Source: Leptolyngbya sp. KIOST-1 (GTDB taxonomy: Bacteria > Cyanobacteriota > Cyanobacteriia > Phormidesmidales > Phormidesmidaceae). Taken from it: a DNA stretch of 64,000 nt. A program made the position numbers and the translations under genes. The stretch spans positions 1,736,001 through 1,800,000 of the forward strand of contig NZ_JQFA01000002.1 in the NCBI RefSeq assembly GCF_000763385.1. The letters run 5' to 3'. This document shows, piece by piece, positions 8,843 through 16,772 of this stretch (position 1 is its first letter; each line of letters starts with the position of its first letter). A model generated the notes under the pieces. It was not told where the DNA came from and ran no database searches. It saw only the letters and a list, made by a program, of their open reading frames with translations.

Positions 8843-10273
8843 ATGTCTTACTCTCAGACAACGACTCAATCAAAAGCCGGATACAGCGCCGGGGTTAAGG
8901 ACTACAAACTGACCTACTACACCCCGGACTACACACCTAAAGATACGGACATCCTGGCGGCGTTCCGGATGACCCCCCAGCCCGGCGTACCGCCCGAAGA
9001 GTGCGCCGCCGCTGTGGCCGCAGAATCGTCCACCGGTACCTGGACCACGGTGTGGACCGACCTGCTGACCGATATGGATCGCTACAAGGGTCGCTGCTAC
9101 GACATCGAGCCCGTGCCCGGCGAAGACAACCAGTACATCTGCTACGTGGCCTACCCCCTCGACCTGTTTGAGGAAGGTTCGGTCACCAACCTGCTGACCT
9201 CCCTGGTGGGCAACGTGTTTGGTTTCAAAGCCCTGCGCGCCCTACGTCTGGAAGACCTGCGCATTCCCGTGGCCTACCTGAAGACCTTCCAGGGTCCTCC
9301 CCACGGCATCCAGGTCGAGCGCGATCGCCTCAACAAGTACGGTCGTCCCCTGCTGGGCTGCACCATTAAGCCCAAGCTGGGTCTGTCGGCTAAGAACTAC
9401 GGCCGCGCCGTGTACGAGTGCCTGCGCGGTGGTCTCGACTTCACCAAAGATGACGAGAACATCAACTCCCAGCCCTTCCAGCGCTGGCGCGATCGCTTTC
9501 TGTTTGTGGCCGACGCTATCCACAAGTCCCAGGCTGAAACCGGCGAGATCAAGGGTCACTACCTGAACGTGACCGCTGCCACCTGCGAAGAAATGCTGAA
9601 GCGGGCTGAGTACGCCAAAGAACTCGGCATGCCCATCATCATGCATGACTTCCTAACCGGTGGTTTTACCGCCAACACCACCCTGGCCCACTGGTGCCGC
9701 GACAACGGTGTGCTGCTGCACATTCACCGCGCCATGCACGCGGTGATCGACCGCCAGAAGAACCACGGTATCCACTTCCGCGTGCTGGCCAAGTGTCTGC
9801 GTATGTCCGGTGGTGACCACATCCACACCGGTACTGTGGTGGGTAAGCTGGAGGGCGATCGCGCCGGTACCCTGGGCTTCGTTGACCTGCTGCGCGAAAA
9901 CTACATCGAGCAGGACAAGTCCCGCGGTATCTACTTCACCCAGGACTGGGCCTCCATGGGCGGCGTTATGGCCGTGGCCTCCGGTGGTATCCACGTGTGG
10001 CACATGCCCGCGCTGGTGGAAATCTTCGGCGACGACTCCGTGCTTCAGTTTGGTGGTGGTACCCTGGGGCACCCCTGGGGTAACGCGCCCGGTGCAACCG
10101 CTAACCGCGTGGCCCTCGAAGCCTGCGTCCAGGCCCGTAACGAAGGCCGTGACCTGGCCCGCGAAGGCGGCGACGTCATCCGTGAAGCCTGCAAGTGGTC
10201 ACCCGAACTGGCTGCCGCCTGCGAACTGTGGAAAGAAATCAAGTTCGAGTTCGACACCGTGGACACCATCTAA
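8843..10273 (+). CDS. rbcL: Ribulose-1,5-bisphosphate carboxylase/oxygenase large subunit (Form IB)
   Basis: Catalytic subunit of RuBisCO, fixing CO2 onto ribulose bisphosphate in the carboxysome. The 476-residue protein is typical of cyanobacterial Form IB. The carbamylated-lysine segment [10 protein letters not shown] is intact, as are the KPKLGLS loop, the flexible loop 6 region ([11 protein letters not shown]) and the [14 protein letters not shown] phosphate-binding segment. The start at 8843 follows a good ribosome-binding site. It heads a three-gene cluster with rbcX and rbcS, the order that allows co-translational assembly with the RbcX chaperone. Confidence 0.99.
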   Translation: MSYSQTTTQSKAGYSAGVKDYKLTYYTPDYTPKDTDILAAFRMTPQPGVPPEECAAAVAAESSTGTWTTVWTDLLTDMDRYKGRCYDIEPVPGEDNQYICYVAYPLDLFEEGSVTNLLTSLVGNVFGFKALRALRLEDLRIPVAYLKTFQGPPHGIQVERDRLNKYGRPLLGCTIKPKLGLSAKNYGRAVYECLRGGLDFTKDDENINSQPFQRWRDRFLFVADAIHKSQAETGEIKGHYLNVTAATCEEMLKRAEYAKELGMPIIMHDFLTGGFTANTTLAHWCRDNGVLLHIHRAMHAVIDRQKNHGIHFRVLAKCLRMSGGDHIHTGTVVGKLEGDRAGTLGFVDLLRENYIEQDKSRGIYFTQDWASMGGVMAVASGGIHVWHMPALVEIFGDDSVLQFGGGTLGHPWGNAPGATANRVALEACVQARNEGRDLAREGGDVIREACKWSPELAAACELWKEIKFEFDTVDTI

Positions 10274-10282
10274 ATCGGCGGT

Positions 10283-10300
10283 CAGGTACTCCGGTACCTG
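10283..10300 (+). other. Small hairpin after rbcL stop
   Basis: CAGGTAC and GTACCTG pair around TCCG, ten bases past the rbcL stop. It has no T tract, so it is more likely an mRNA-stability or processing hairpin in the rbcL-rbcX spacer than a full terminator. Confidence 0.4.
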
Positions 10301-10464
10301 CCTGAGAGCGGCTTAGGGCAGGTTGGTTCGCCCAGGGATAGGCGGGTTCTCAAAATCACTTGGGAATGCTGCTTAAGTTACCGAATCTTTACACCATTCG
10401 GGCTTAGATTCAGGGCTACCAACCCTCCCTGATGGGGTCTGCGTCAATCGTTCGAGAGACACCG

Positions 10465-10893
10465 ATGGACCTTAAGCAAACGGCTAAAGACACCGCCAAG
10501 GTGCTCACTAGCTACCTGACCTTTCAGGCCGTGAAAACGGTGCTGAACCAGCTAAAGGAAACCAACCCCGCCCGCGCCTATTGGCTCAACGCGTTTTCAA
10601 CCAAAGAAACGCTTCAGGATGGCGAAGCCTACTTGAGCGCTCTGCTAGACGAAAGCGCAGACCTGGCCATTCGAGTAATGACTGTGCGGCAGCACATTGC
10701 AGAGGGTATCTGCGAGTTTTTACCCGAAATGGTGGTCACTAGCATCCAGCAAGCCAATATGGAACACCGCCGCCAGCATTTAGAGCGCCTGACTCAGCTT
10801 GGCGATGCCGAACACGCCGTAGATTCAAATTTTGTTGAGGACGCCGATGTCCCGCAAAAGTCCACGGCTGACGCTGACCCCTCCCCTGAGTAG
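10465..10893 (+). CDS. rbcX: RuBisCO assembly chaperone RbcX
   Basis: A 142-residue helical chaperone that binds the C-terminal tail of RbcL and promotes formation of the L8 core. The N-terminus MDLKQTAKDTAKVLTSYLTF and the central NPARAYWLNAFS and RVMTVRQHIAEGICEFLPEM blocks are family hallmarks. The frame extends eleven codons upstream to 10432, but the ATG at 10465 is the family start. The acidic C-terminal tail of about 30 residues is variable in RbcX proteins. Lies 191 bp after rbcL and 81 bp before rbcS. Confidence 0.96.
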   Translation: MDLKQTAKDTAKVLTSYLTFQAVKTVLNQLKETNPARAYWLNAFSTKETLQDGEAYLSALLDESADLAIRVMTVRQHIAEGICEFLPEMVVTSIQQANMEHRRQHLERLTQLGDAEHAVDSNFVEDADVPQKSTADADPSPE

Positions 10894-10974
10894 GCTATTG
10901 CTCAGCTCTGTTTTGCTCACTCATTTAGTCCACGGCATTAGCCGATTGCACCCTAGTTAACCTAACGAGGACCT

Positions 10975-11322
10975 ATGAAAACTCTGCCTAAAGAGCGTCG
11001 TTTTGAAACGATGTCCTACCTGCCCCCGCTCTCTGACGCCCAGATTGAACGGCAAATCGCCTACATTCTGAAGCAGGGCTATTTCCCCGCTGTGGAATTC
11101 AACGAAGCCTCGAACCCCGAGGAGTACTACTGGACCATGTGGAAGCTGCCCCTGTTCAACGCCTCCTCCACCCAGGAAGTGCTGAGCGAAGTGCAGGCTT
11201 GCCGCTCTGAGTACTCCAACTGCTACATCCGCGTGGTGGGCTTTGACAATGTGAAGCAGTGCCAAATCGCCAGCTTCATCGTGCACAAACCCGGCGCTAG
11301 CAGCAGCGGCTACCGCTACTAA
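10975..11322 (+). CDS. rbcS: RuBisCO small subunit
   Basis: A 115-residue small subunit that caps the L8 core of Form I RuBisCO. Begins [19 protein letters not shown] and contains the conserved [12 protein letters not shown] segment and the [10 protein letters not shown] motif near the C-terminus. The ATG at 10975 follows AGGA in a normal position. It is the last gene of the operon and is followed by a strong terminator. Confidence 0.98.
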   Translation: MKTLPKERRFETMSYLPPLSDAQIERQIAYILKQGYFPAVEFNEASNPEEYYWTMWKLPLFNASSTQEVLSEVQACRSEYSNCYIRVVGFDNVKQCQIASFIVHKPGASSSGYRY

Positions 11323-11352
11323 GGTCTTTCCTGTTAGAGGTTAGACAACGAG

Positions 11353-11393
11353 ACAAAGGGCGGCGAGGAAATCCTCGCCGCCCTTTGTGTTTC
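11353..11393 (+). terminator. Strong hairpin terminator of rbcLXS
   Basis: A perfect 16-bp stem (11353-11368 with 11373-11388) with an AAAT loop, followed by GTTT. It separates the RuBisCO operon from the convergent TetR gene. Confidence 0.85.
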
Positions 11394-11412
11394 GGAGTTC
11401 TGCTGAGTTGAG

Positions 11413-12048
11413 TTAGGCCTTCAGACCAGCTAACACCATAGCGATCGCCGATTCAGTAAATCGCTCAATCGCCGCGGGCGTAAACCACTCAAACTCCGGC
11501 TGTACGTTGCGCATATTGGCCTGAGCATTGAAATAAAACGTGCAAATTCCCATCGTGTGGTTGACCGCTAACCAAGGGTCTACCGGACGAAAGATGCCCG
11601 CTTGGATGCCCCGCTCTATGACTGCGACCACGCGATTGATAGGGTTAACCCAGCCAGTCAGCTTAAAGTATTGGCCCTGGTGCTGCATCGCTTCATGCAG
11701 CAGCACCTGACCGTAGTGCGGGTGGCTGATTTCGTGGGCGATCGCCACCTTGATCACCGTTTTTAGCGCCTCCTCGGGTGGCATGGTTTCCAGCTCCAGG
11801 TCGCCAAAGGCATGGGTGAAATCTGCGGCGGGCCGCTGGATCACGGCTTTGTAGAGTTCTTCCTTGCTGCCGAAGTGGTAGTAGATCATGGCCTTGGTGA
11901 CGCCGGTTTTGGCGGCGATCGCCTCCGTTTTAGCCCCGTTAAAGCCAAACTTGGCAAATTCTTCCTCCGCCGCATCTAGGATCTCAGCCTTGGTGGCTTC
12001 AGAATCGCGGGTTTGCCGGGGCGAGGTTCGATCAACTTTCGTGGCCAA
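11413..12048 (-). CDS. TetR/AcrR family transcriptional regulator
   Basis: A repressor-type regulator with an N-terminal HTH (AEILDAAEEEFAKFGFNGAK through TGVTKAMIYYHFGSKEELYKAVI, about residues 20-65 from the TTG start) and an alpha-helical ligand-binding C-terminal domain ending near GLKA. The frame is open to an ATG at 12126, but those 26 extra residues (MACVLWLCPSLALYAGW...) look like translated spacer. A TTG at 12048 gives a normal 211-residue TetR, so the start is uncertain between the two. It is divergent from psbA, and two near-identical operator-like dyads lie between them, so it probably controls itself and the psbA variant. The ligand is unknown. Confidence 0.88.
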   Translation of the reverse strand: MATKVDRTSPRQTRDSEATKAEILDAAEEEFAKFGFNGAKTEAIAAKTGVTKAMIYYHFGSKEELYKAVIQRPAADFTHAFGDLELETMPPEEALKTVIKVAIAHEISHPHYGQVLLHEAMQHQGQYFKLTGWVNPINRVVAVIERGIQAGIFRPVDPWLAVNHTMGICTFYFNAQANMRNVQPEFEWFTPAAIERFTESAIAMVLAGLKA

Positions 12049-12146
12049 GGGTATCGGGGGGTTACACCAATCTACCCATCCAGCATACAGCGCCAAACTG
12101 GGGCACAACCACAGCACGCACGCCAAGCCTACCAGAAGATTTTGCC

Positions 12147-12162
12147 AACTAACAAGTTAGTT
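12147..12162. promoter_or_regulatory. TetR operator-like dyad O1
   Basis: AACTAACAAGTTAGTT reads the same on both strands except for the two central bases. An identical half (AACTAACAAGTT) recurs exactly 50 bp away at 12197. Its location just upstream of the TetR gene makes it a likely binding site for that regulator. Confidence 0.6.
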
Positions 12163-12196
12163 AACTGTTGACACGAGTCAGCATGGGCGCTAAGCT

Positions 12197-12212
12197 AACT
12201 AACAAGTTGGTC
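12197..12212. promoter_or_regulatory. TetR operator-like dyad O2
   Basis: AACTAACAAGTTGGTC: the left twelve bases are identical to O1, while the right arm is imperfect. The 50-bp distance from O1 is close to five helical turns, which would place two dimers on roughly the same DNA face between tetR and psbA. Confidence 0.55.
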
Positions 12213-12348
12213 AGTTAAGTTTTCTGGCCAACTTGCCCCAAATAGCGCAGTTGCAGGCCAGAGACAGGCTCTTCTACTTCGGAAGGTGCCGTGCCCTATA
12301 GTGCGCTGGTTCAGGGCAATTTTTGCTGTTTTTTGTGATCTAAATACT

Positions 12349-13449
12349 ATGACGACTACCTTGCAGCGGCGCTCTAGCGCCAGTCTGTGGGAGCAGTTTT
12401 GCAACTGGGTCGTCAGCACCGAGAACCGACTTTATGTGGGTTGGTTTGGCGTGTTGATGCTGCCTACCTTGCTGGCTGCAACCACCTGCTTTGTGATTGC
12501 CTTTATTGCCGCCCCTCCGGTAGATATCGACGGCATTCGAGAGCCTGTGGCGGGTTCACTGCTCTACGGCAACAACATGATTTCCGGTGCTGTGGTGCCG
12601 TCGTCGAATGCGATCGGCCTACACTTTTACCCGATCTGGGAAGCGGCCTCCCTCGACGAGTGGCTGTATAACGGCGGCCCCTACCAGCTGGTGATTTTTC
12701 ACTTTTTGATTGGGGTGTTTTGCTACATGGGGCGCGAGTGGGAGCTGAGCTACCGTCTGGGCATGCGCCCCTGGATCTGCGTGGCCTATTCTGCCCCCGT
12801 GGCCGCCGCCACCGCCGTGTTTTTGATCTATCCCATTGGTCAGGGGTCTTTCTCAGACGGCATGCCCCTGGGTATCTCGGGCACCTTCAACTTCATGCTG
12901 GTGTTTCAGGCGGAGCACAATATTTTGATGCATCCGTTTCACATGCTGGGGGTCGCTGGGGTCTTTGGCGGGGCGCTGATTTCGGCCATGCATGGCTCAC
13001 TGGTGACCTCTACCCTGGTGCGAGAAACCACCGAAAACGAGTCGCAAAACTACGGCTACAAGTTCGGCCAGGAAGAGGAGACTTACAACATCGTGGCCGC
13101 CCACGGCTACTTTGGCCGCTTGGTGGGGCGCACCAATGAGATTTTGCTCGGGGTGAATGCCAACAGCCGCAGCCTGCACTTCTTTATGGCGGCCTGGCCA
13201 GTGGTGGGCATTTGGTTTGCGGCTCTGGGCATTAGCACTATGGCGTTTAACCTGAATGGATTCAACTTCAACCAGTCGATTCTCGATGCCCAAGGTCGAG
13301 TGATTGGCACCTGGGCCGATGTGATCAACCGGGCCAACCTGGGCATGGAGGTGATGCACGAGCGCAATGCCCACAACTTCCCGCTCGACCTGGCGGCAGA
13401 GGGTGAGGCAACCCCAGTGGCGCTAGCAGCCCCTGAGCTGGTCAGCTAG
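12349..13449 (+). CDS. psbA: Photosystem II D1 protein variant with remodelled QB loop
   Basis: D1 is the reaction-centre core subunit of photosystem II. The frame is open from 12286, but the ATG at 12349 gives the standard MTTTLQ start and a 366-residue precursor, against about 360 normally. TyrZ Tyr161, His118, His190, His198, His215, His252 and His272 are kept. So are the Mn-cluster ligands Asp170, Glu189, His332, Glu333, His337, Asp342 and Ala344 (standard numbering). The CtpA-cleaved tail after Ala344 is also present. Position 130 is Glu, as in high-light forms, and 286 is Ala. Between Leu258 and NSRSLHF the usual IFQYASFN, which holds QB-contacting Ser264 and Phe265, is replaced by [13 protein letters not shown], five residues longer. 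It is therefore not a standard D1, and not a Mn-ligand-deficient rogue or ChlF type. It is divergent from a TetR gene. Confidence 0.95.
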   Translation: MTTTLQRRSSASLWEQFCNWVVSTENRLYVGWFGVLMLPTLLAATTCFVIAFIAAPPVDIDGIREPVAGSLLYGNNMISGAVVPSSNAIGLHFYPIWEAASLDEWLYNGGPYQLVIFHFLIGVFCYMGREWELSYRLGMRPWICVAYSAPVAAATAVFLIYPIGQGSFSDGMPLGISGTFNFMLVFQAEHNILMHPFHMLGVAGVFGGALISAMHGSLVTSTLVRETTENESQNYGYKFGQEEETYNIVAAHGYFGRLVGRTNEILLGVNANSRSLHFFMAAWPVVGIWFAALGISTMAFNLNGFNFNQSILDAQGRVIGTWADVINRANLGMEVMHERNAHNFPLDLAAEGEATPVALAAPELVS

Positions 13450-13486
13450 AGCGTTTGTCCTTGGCCCTTGGTATTTATGTAGAGCA

Positions 13487-13516
13487 GCCGCTGCGATCGC
13501 TCGCAGCGGCTTTTTT
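13487..13516 (+). terminator. Rho-independent terminator of psbA
   Basis: GCCGCTGCGA and TCGCAGCGGC form a perfect 10-bp stem around TCGC, followed by six T residues. It lies 38 bp after the psbA stop, before the convergent Uma2 gene. Confidence 0.9.
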
Positions 13517-13534
13517 AGCTACGACATCCCATAA

Positions 13535-14146
13535 CTACTGCCCTGCTGCGAAGATCTGGTCAGTTGTTAATCGCAAGTTGGGAAACCCTGGCGAGATGAT
13601 GGTGTCTCCCCGACGAAAAAGCTGGATTTCATAGACGCCATCGACCCAGTGGCAAATGGTGATGGTCGGCTGCTTGGGATTGCCAATGTAGCGCCGCCCG
13701 CCTAAGCCCAGGTAGTCCACAATCCAATATTCACCGATACCCATAGTCTCGTAGTCTTCAAACTTACGGGCATAGTCATCAGGCCAGTTGGTTGAGACAA
13801 CTTCCACTAAGAGCTTGATCGAACTGGCCAAGGTAATCACCGATTCCCGTTTCCACAGCGGCTCTTGGGTTAGAGCAGCGGTATCCACCAGCAGCACATC
13901 GGGCTTGTAGCCGCTCTCATAGCCCAAAGGCTGCACCAGTACCGTATTAGGAATGAAATAGTTGAGGTCTTCTTGCTCTAGGAGAAAATTTAACTTGCGG
14001 TTTAAGAGACCTACTACCTGCTCATGTGCCCCGGTTGGCTGCATTTCAACCACCACTCCATCGTGCAGCTCGTAGCGTCCGGTTTCTGGCAGCCAGGCCA
14101 GAAACTCCTGCAAACTCATGTGCGGCTGGGATAGCGCCTGAACCAT
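13535..14146 (-). CDS. Uma2 family endonuclease-like protein (DUF820)
   Basis: A 203-residue member of the Uma2/DUF820 family, which is hugely expanded in cyanobacteria and has a PD-(D/E)XK nuclease fold. The conserved ETGRYELHDGVVVEM, GYKPDVLLVD and LLVEVVSTNWPDDYARKFEDYETMGIGEYWIVD blocks carry the presumed catalytic Asp, Glu and Lys positions. The frame runs upstream to 14248, but the ATG at 14146 gives the usual N-terminus (MVQALSQPHMSLQEFLAWLP). The biological role of the family is not established. It is convergent with psbA. Confidence 0.88.
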   Translation of the reverse strand: MVQALSQPHMSLQEFLAWLPETGRYELHDGVVVEMQPTGAHEQVVGLLNRKLNFLLEQEDLNYFIPNTVLVQPLGYESGYKPDVLLVDTAALTQEPLWKRESVITLASSIKLLVEVVSTNWPDDYARKFEDYETMGIGEYWIVDYLGLGGRRYIGNPKQPTITICHWVDGVYEIQLFRRGDTIISPGFPNLRLTTDQIFAAGQ

Positions 14147-14232
14147 TGATTTTCCCCTGGGCGTTGCTTGAGGAGGCCAGCGATCGCGATCGCTGGCCTG
14201 CCCTGACCTGATTCTACAAGCCCACCCTTCAC

Positions 14233-14748
14233 CTAGCGATTGGTGCAAGCGGTCAACAGTTGGTGATCGAGGGATGAGAGCTGGGCGATCGCATGTAGAC
14301 CGTCCAGTTCAGCTGGGGCGGCTGCTCCGCTGGCGCTGGCCACGGTGGCATCTCCCACCAGGGCGATGGAATAGGGCGTTTCGCTCTGATCGTAGGCATC
14401 GGTGATGATCAAATCTAGCCCACCGTTGGCCACGGTGCCGCGTACGCAGTCGAAGGACGAGGAGGGCTGGTACACCGCTCCGCTCAGGTGACCTTCTCTG
14501 GCTTCGAACACAAAGTAAACGGCCCCAATGGTATCGGCTACGGGCGACTCGCCGTAGAGGTAGGTGCCGTTGGGTAGGGCGGGAGCGCTACCTGCGGCGC
14601 TGCCTGCGATGGCAGACAGCCCAATCACCGCCGCCGCCGCGGTGGCCAGACGGCCAAGGTTAGTCTGAAGGTGATTTCCCCAGGTGAGGGTTGCGGTTGA
14701 AGTCGAGAGGGGGGAGGAAGAAGCCATGACGGGGATTTCACGCGACAC
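14233..14748 (-). CDS. Conserved hypothetical secreted protein
   Basis: A 171-residue protein with a hydrophobic segment at about residues 33-52 (LATAAAAVIGLSAIAGSAAG), read as a signal peptide. The mature region is a small beta-rich domain (PNGTYLYGESPVADTIGAVY), with cysteines in SSFDCVRGT and near the end (LLTACTNR) that could form a disulfide. An alternative start is the ATG seven codons in (14727). I recognise no named family. It lies between psbO and uma2, all on the same strand. Confidence 0.65.
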   Translation of the reverse strand: MSREIPVMASSSPLSTSTATLTWGNHLQTNLGRLATAAAAVIGLSAIAGSAAGSAPALPNGTYLYGESPVADTIGAVYFVFEAREGHLSGAVYQPSSSFDCVRGTVANGGLDLIITDAYDQSETPYSIALVGDATVASASGAAAPAELDGLHAIAQLSSLDHQLLTACTNR

Positions 14749-14909
14749 CCTTAATATCCCTCAAGGGGCAGATGCCCGTGGTGATAGCCCCCTCCAGTCA
14801 TCGTGATGCTGGTAAGGTGGACCTGTGATCTAGATCAGTGCCCCAAACCGGTGTGGGTTGGCGGTTTGACGCCAAGCCCCAAAAGCAGAACCATAAAAAA
14901 GCAGAGCCA

Positions 14910-14939
14910 TAAAAAAGGGAAGGAGCAAGCTCCTTCCCT
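14910..14939 (-). terminator. Rho-independent terminator of psbO
   Basis: AGGGAAGGAGC and GCTCCTTCCCT form a perfect 11-bp stem. On the minus strand it is followed by a run of six T (complement of 14911-14916). Confidence 0.9.
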
Positions 14940-14974
14940 GGTGAAATGTTTAGGGGTTGAAATCAAATCTGGGG

Positions 14975-15799
14975 TTAGACTTCCTCAAGGCGAGCGTAGA
15001 AAACGCCCTGAACTTTAATGTCTACGGGCTCAGCCGTACCCATATCGGTATCAGAGGGCTGCTCGGCCTCGAAAGTACCGCCAATTTCGCCGGTGGCGCC
15101 GTCAATTTTGGAAACCCGCAGGGAAATGTGGCCTTGGCCTACATCGAAGGCCTTGGTATTTTCCTTCACGTACTCTTCGCTGTCGCCGCTAGCGGGCAGA
15201 GCCACAGCAGTGTCGTAGCCGGTGGCCAGACCACGGCCCTTCGGATCGAGGAAATTAGACGTGCGGTAGGAGGGTACCTTGTAGTCGCCCTCAAAGTCAG
15301 TGGAGGTGGTGAGGGCGTTTTGGCCCGGCTGAGAGGTCGCCTGCAAGCCCTTGACGGTGAACAGGAACGGCTCTTGCTGACCACCGGGCAGCTGCACAGT
15401 GATGGCCTGGAAGTCCATACCGCCAGTCTCGGAGAACAGCAGGCTGCCGTCGGAATTGAGGGTTAAATCGCCGCGCACCTGGTCCAGGCTGGAGGTGTAG
15501 CGGGTAAGCACCTTGCCGGGTACATAGGTGGCATCTTGGCGCTTAGAAGCTTCTTCTTTGACGAAGTAAGCGGTGGGCTCGATGCACATCCCGACGAGTT
15601 GATAGGTTTTGCCGTTTTCCAGGGCAATGCTGCCCCGGGTCATTTCAGAGAGCTGGGGGCACTTGTTGGCCAGGCCCGTGTTGCGGATTTGGTCGTAGGT
15701 CAGGGGCACACTACTGGTGGCACTGGGCGCTTCGCTACAGGCTGTCAGTACACTCAGGCAAATGGCCAGGAATGCAACTAAGAGGGCGCGATACCTCAT
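14975..15799 (-). CDS. psbO: Photosystem II manganese-stabilising protein
   Basis: Extrinsic 33-kDa subunit that shields the oxygen-evolving cluster on the lumenal side of photosystem II. The 274-residue precursor has a signal sequence ending in a lipobox-like LTACS and the mature PsbO beta barrel. The LTYDQIRNTGLANKCPQL N-terminus is present, as are the disulfide cysteines (NKCPQ and GMCIEPTA), the GGxxFQAITVQLPGGQQEPF-type loop and the GRGLATGYD segment. The ATG at 15799 is the family start. It has its own terminator downstream. Confidence 0.98.
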   Translation of the reverse strand: MRYRALLVAFLAICLSVLTACSEAPSATSSVPLTYDQIRNTGLANKCPQLSEMTRGSIALENGKTYQLVGMCIEPTAYFVKEEASKRQDATYVPGKVLTRYTSSLDQVRGDLTLNSDGSLLFSETGGMDFQAITVQLPGGQQEPFLFTVKGLQATSQPGQNALTTSTDFEGDYKVPSYRTSNFLDPKGRGLATGYDTAVALPASGDSEEYVKENTKAFDVGQGHISLRVSKIDGATGEIGGTFEAEQPSDTDMGTAEPVDIKVQGVFYARLEEV

Positions 15800-16218
15800 G
15801 GTCTACCTCAAAAATTAGTTATGTAAAAGGCGCTGTCAAACTACTCAAATAATGCGACAGCCGTTGGCTCTGGGCTTATGGCGCTGACCAGAATAGCCCT
15901 GGCGCGATCGCCCGTGGGGGCTGGTCTAGCTCCTCCGGAGAGGCTGCGCCAATGACCATTGCGAGCGGCGGGAGTAATTTGCTCCTGAAGCCCGGCAACA
16001 ATGCTGGGCCTGCCCTCAGCCGAGTAAAGCCTCAAGTAAGCATTCTACATGGCTCTGCGCCTCTTTCCTAAGATTTAGACACCCCTGGCCAGGACAGGGG
16101 GCAGCTGCTCCGGTTAAGGCTCCAACCCCAGGCAGGGCGGGCTTTACAAAAAACTGACGTGGCTTTTGCCGCCGGACCGCTAACATTAAGCTATTTAACA
16201 GATGTTTGGCCTAGCCCC
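15800..16218. other. Intergenic, psbO control region
   Basis: A 419-bp divergent spacer between psbO and the gene at 16219. I see no convincing gene; a short open frame at 15841-16035 lacks any recognisable features. It must hold the psbO promoter on the minus strand, but no clear -35/-10 pair stood out. Confidence 0.5.
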
Positions 16219-16587
16219 ATGACCGACTACCCGCTTGGCGATCGCCGTGACGGTTTACCAGAAGACCTCTATTCCCTCTCGCAGGCGATCGATCGGGCTG
16301 CGTTAGCCCGTCGAGGGCAGAGCCTCAACCTGCTGGCCCTGCTGCGGCTGCTGGAGCAACAGCACCGGGACATCTGCGAAACGCTCTTTCGCGATGCCCT
16401 GCCCGACAACCGCCAGCACCTCTACGCCCTGCTCAGAGATATTGAGGTCAGCGGCGGCTGGCCCTACATTCAGCGCATGAAGCTCCAGGCCCTGCTCGCC
16501 AACGTGCCCGACCTGGACGTCGATACGCTGTTCCCTGCTCCGGTGCCAACCATTGAGGACGATCGGTTTCCGGGGGAAGAAAAGTAG
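16219..16587 (+). CDS. Conserved hypothetical protein, helical
   Basis: A 122-residue predicted mainly helical, acidic protein starting MTDYPLGDRRDGLPEDLYSL. It has a Leu-rich centre (LNLLALLRLLEQQHRDICE) and a Pro/Glu-rich C-terminal tail. The frame is open from 16159, but the ATG at 16219 fits best. No transmembrane segment or signal peptide. I do not recognise the family, and the neighbours give no clue to function. A mobile repeat begins 25 bases after its stop. Confidence 0.65.
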   Translation: MTDYPLGDRRDGLPEDLYSLSQAIDRAALARRGQSLNLLALLRLLEQQHRDICETLFRDALPDNRQHLYALLRDIEVSGGWPYIQRMKLQALLANVPDLDVDTLFPAPVPTIEDDRFPGEEK

Positions 16588-16612
16588 ATCGTTTTTTCGT
16601 CCCAAGGGTTAC

Positions 16613-16740
16613 CCTAGGGGCTGTCATCGATTAGCTTTTGAAGGTCCAAGAAACAAAGGTTACAGCCCCTGGCCTGCGATTTGGGTCGGGCATAGCAACG
16701 CTGATGGTAGACGGTTTTAGCCAGAATTGATGACAGGCTC
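16613..16740. repeat. MITE-like element, family M2, best copy
   Basis: The left end CCTAGGGGCTGTCATCGATT is roughly the inverse of the right end AATTGATGACAGGCT (16725-16739). The 128-bp length, lack of any open frame and imperfect terminal inverted repeats are those of a miniature inverted-repeat element. Related sequences lie at about 22012-22110, 30600-30668 and 53940-54001, with a minimal hairpin form at 32390-32431. Confidence 0.6.
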
Positions 16741-16772
16741 TCAACGTCGGTACGCAATACCTCCTCTCGCCT

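Noticed and set aside
13123..13161. Compensating frameshifts as the cause of the odd psbA loop
   Set aside because: Shifting the frame of this segment does not recover IFQYASFNN in any frame; sequence on both sides is in frame and conserved.
12349..13449. Identification as rogue D1 or chlorophyll f synthase (ChlF)
   Set aside because: Those lose Mn-cluster ligands, while here Asp170, Glu189, His332, Glu333, Asp342 and Ala344 are all present.
15841..16035. 64-codon minus-strand frame upstream of psbO
   Set aside because: No recognisable protein features; lies in the presumed psbO control region.
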